A stretch of 36,821 bases of DNA from Pseudomonadota bacterium (GTDB taxonomy: Bacteria; Pseudomonadota; Gammaproteobacteria; Burkholderiales; Casimicrobiaceae), in contig JAFEDF010000237.1 in the NCBI GenBank assembly GCA_018241785.1, forward strand, positions 1 to 36,821. Direction: 5' to 3'. Each line of letters opens with the position of its first letter. Within the stretch, counting starts at the first letter, position 1. The translations under genes and the position numbers were made by a program. Shown here in pieces: positions 36,101 to 36,821 of this stretch. The notes below the pieces were generated by a model, which was not told the DNA's origin, ran no database searches, and saw only the letters and a program-made list of their open reading frames with translations.

Positions 36101-36821
36101 CGCAGGCGCGGATTCAAGGCGTCGCGCAGCCAGTCGCCGAGCATGTTGATCGCGAGCACCATGATGACGAGCGCGAGGCCCGGGAACAGCGTCACCCACC
36201 ACTCGCCCGAGAACATGAAGTCGTTGCCGATGCGGATCAGCGTGCCGAGCGAGGGCTGCGTCGGCGGCACGCCGACGCCGAGGAACGACAGCGTCGCCTC
36301 GGTGATGATCGCCGTCGCGATGTGGATCGTCGCAATCACCAGCACCGGACCGAGCACGTTGGGCAGCACGTGCCTCGCCATGATGGCAAGCGGACGGATG
36401 CCGAACAGCCTCGCAGCCTGCACGTACTCCTTGCTCTTCTCGACCAGCGTCGAGCCGCGCACGGTGCGCGCGTACTGCACCCACCCCGAGACGCCGATCG
36501 ACAGCACCAGCACCCAGAACGCCATGCTGTCGTGCGCTCCCTTGATCACCGCGCGCGCGAGCCCGTCGACGAGCAGCGCGATCAGGATCGCCGGGAACGA
36601 GAGCTGTACGTCGGCGACGCGCATGATGAAGGCGTCGAGGGTGCCGCCGACGTAGCCGGCAATGAGACCCAGCGACACGCCGAGCACCATCGACAGCACC
36701 ACCGCGGCGATGCCGACTTCGAGCGAGATGCGTGCGCCGAAGAAGATCGTCGACAGGATGTCGCGTCCCTGGTCGTCGGTGCCGAGCGGGAACGCGCGCG
36801 TTCCGCCGGGAAGCCAGGCGG
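36097..36821 (-). CDS. dppC: Dipeptide/oligopeptide ABC transporter permease (DppC-like), 5' end outside window
   Basis: The C-terminal 241 codons of a DppC/OppC-type permease; the start lies beyond the right edge. The visible N-terminal part reads [19 protein letters not shown] and ARISLEVG, the segment that precedes the transport domain in this family. At least four membrane helices follow. The coupling (EAA) loop that contacts the ATPases is [28 protein letters not shown]. It ends [14 protein letters not shown], typical of the family. The gene order (dppC, dppD, dppF) implies that dppB and a solute-binding protein gene lie upstream, outside the window. Confidence 0.95.
   Translation of the reverse strand, partial: AWLPGGTRAFPLGTDDQGRDILSTIFFGARISLEVGIAAVVLSMVLGVSLGLIAGYVGGTLDAFIMRVADVQLSFPAILIALLVDGLARAVIKGAHDSMAFWVLVLSIGVSGWVQYARTVRGSTLVEKSKEYVQAARLFGIRPLAIMARHVLPNVLGPVLVIATIHIATAIITEATLSFLGVGVPPTQPSLGTLIRIGNDFMFSGEWWVTLFPGLALVIMVLAINMLGDWLRDALNPRLR

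Noticed and set aside
1..36821. CRISPR arrays, tRNA or rRNA genes, insertion sequences
   Set aside because: No regularly spaced repeats, no cloverleaf-like or rRNA-like segments and no transposase frames were recognised on either strand.

Overview
The window is a strongly GC-rich bacterial chromosome segment. The gene order leuC-leuD-leuB / asd-fimV-truA-trpF-trpB-trpA-accD-folC-dedD-cvpA-purF, together with the TPR-ppiA-ppiB-lpxH block, is the arrangement I know from Betaproteobacteria (Burkholderiales and relatives). LpxH, FimV and several exported proteins fit a Gram-negative cell. The genus cannot be named from sequence reading alone. No rRNA, tRNA, insertion sequence, prophage or CRISPR array was seen.

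Layout. (1) Positions 1-2560 are the only clearly accessory part. They hold an AAA ATPase with a DUF4143-type C-terminus, a RelE-type toxin-antitoxin pair and a GNAT acetyltransferase, all on the minus strand. Between the acetyltransferase and the antitoxin lies a 90-bp structure with the features of an integron attC recombination site, and the acetyltransferase stop codon sits inside its R'' box. This looks like a small cassette remnant without a visible integrase. (2) Positions 2757-6175 (minus) are a tight operon of prfB (with the classic programmed +1 frameshift), an exported beta-carbonic anhydrase and lysS. (3) Positions 6337-9904 (plus) encode a two-subunit molybdenum hydroxylase of the isoquinoline 1-oxidoreductase type, then NudC. 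(4) Positions 9949-13342 (plus) carry a TPR protein, two cyclophilins, LpxH and a TerC-family membrane protein. They end at a hairpin that faces a 20-codon lysine-rich minus-strand ORF. (5) Positions 13544-31641 (minus) are a long run of housekeeping genes: leucine biosynthesis, a GNAT fitted exactly between leuB and asd, aspartate-semialdehyde dehydrogenase, FimV, TruA, tryptophan synthesis, AccD, FolC, a SPOR protein, CvpA, PurF and a PLP-dependent sulfhydrylase-family enzyme. Most junctions are overlapping stop/start codons. (6) Positions 31826-33950 (plus) carry an isoprenylcysteine-methyltransferase-family protein and an S10 serine carboxypeptidase. (7) Positions 33933-36821 (minus) are the distal part of a dipeptide/oligopeptide ABC transporter (DppC partial, DppD, DppF) that runs off the right edge.

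How it works together. Most of the window is core metabolism with translational coupling. The carboxypeptidase beside the peptide importer suggests, without proving, peptide scavenging. The parts most worth a second look are the attC-like site and its toxin-antitoxin and GNAT cargo, the 20-aa ORF with its hairpins, the palindrome in the fimV leader, and a recurring GCTAGAATCGC-type -10 element, one copy of which lies inside folC ahead of dedD.
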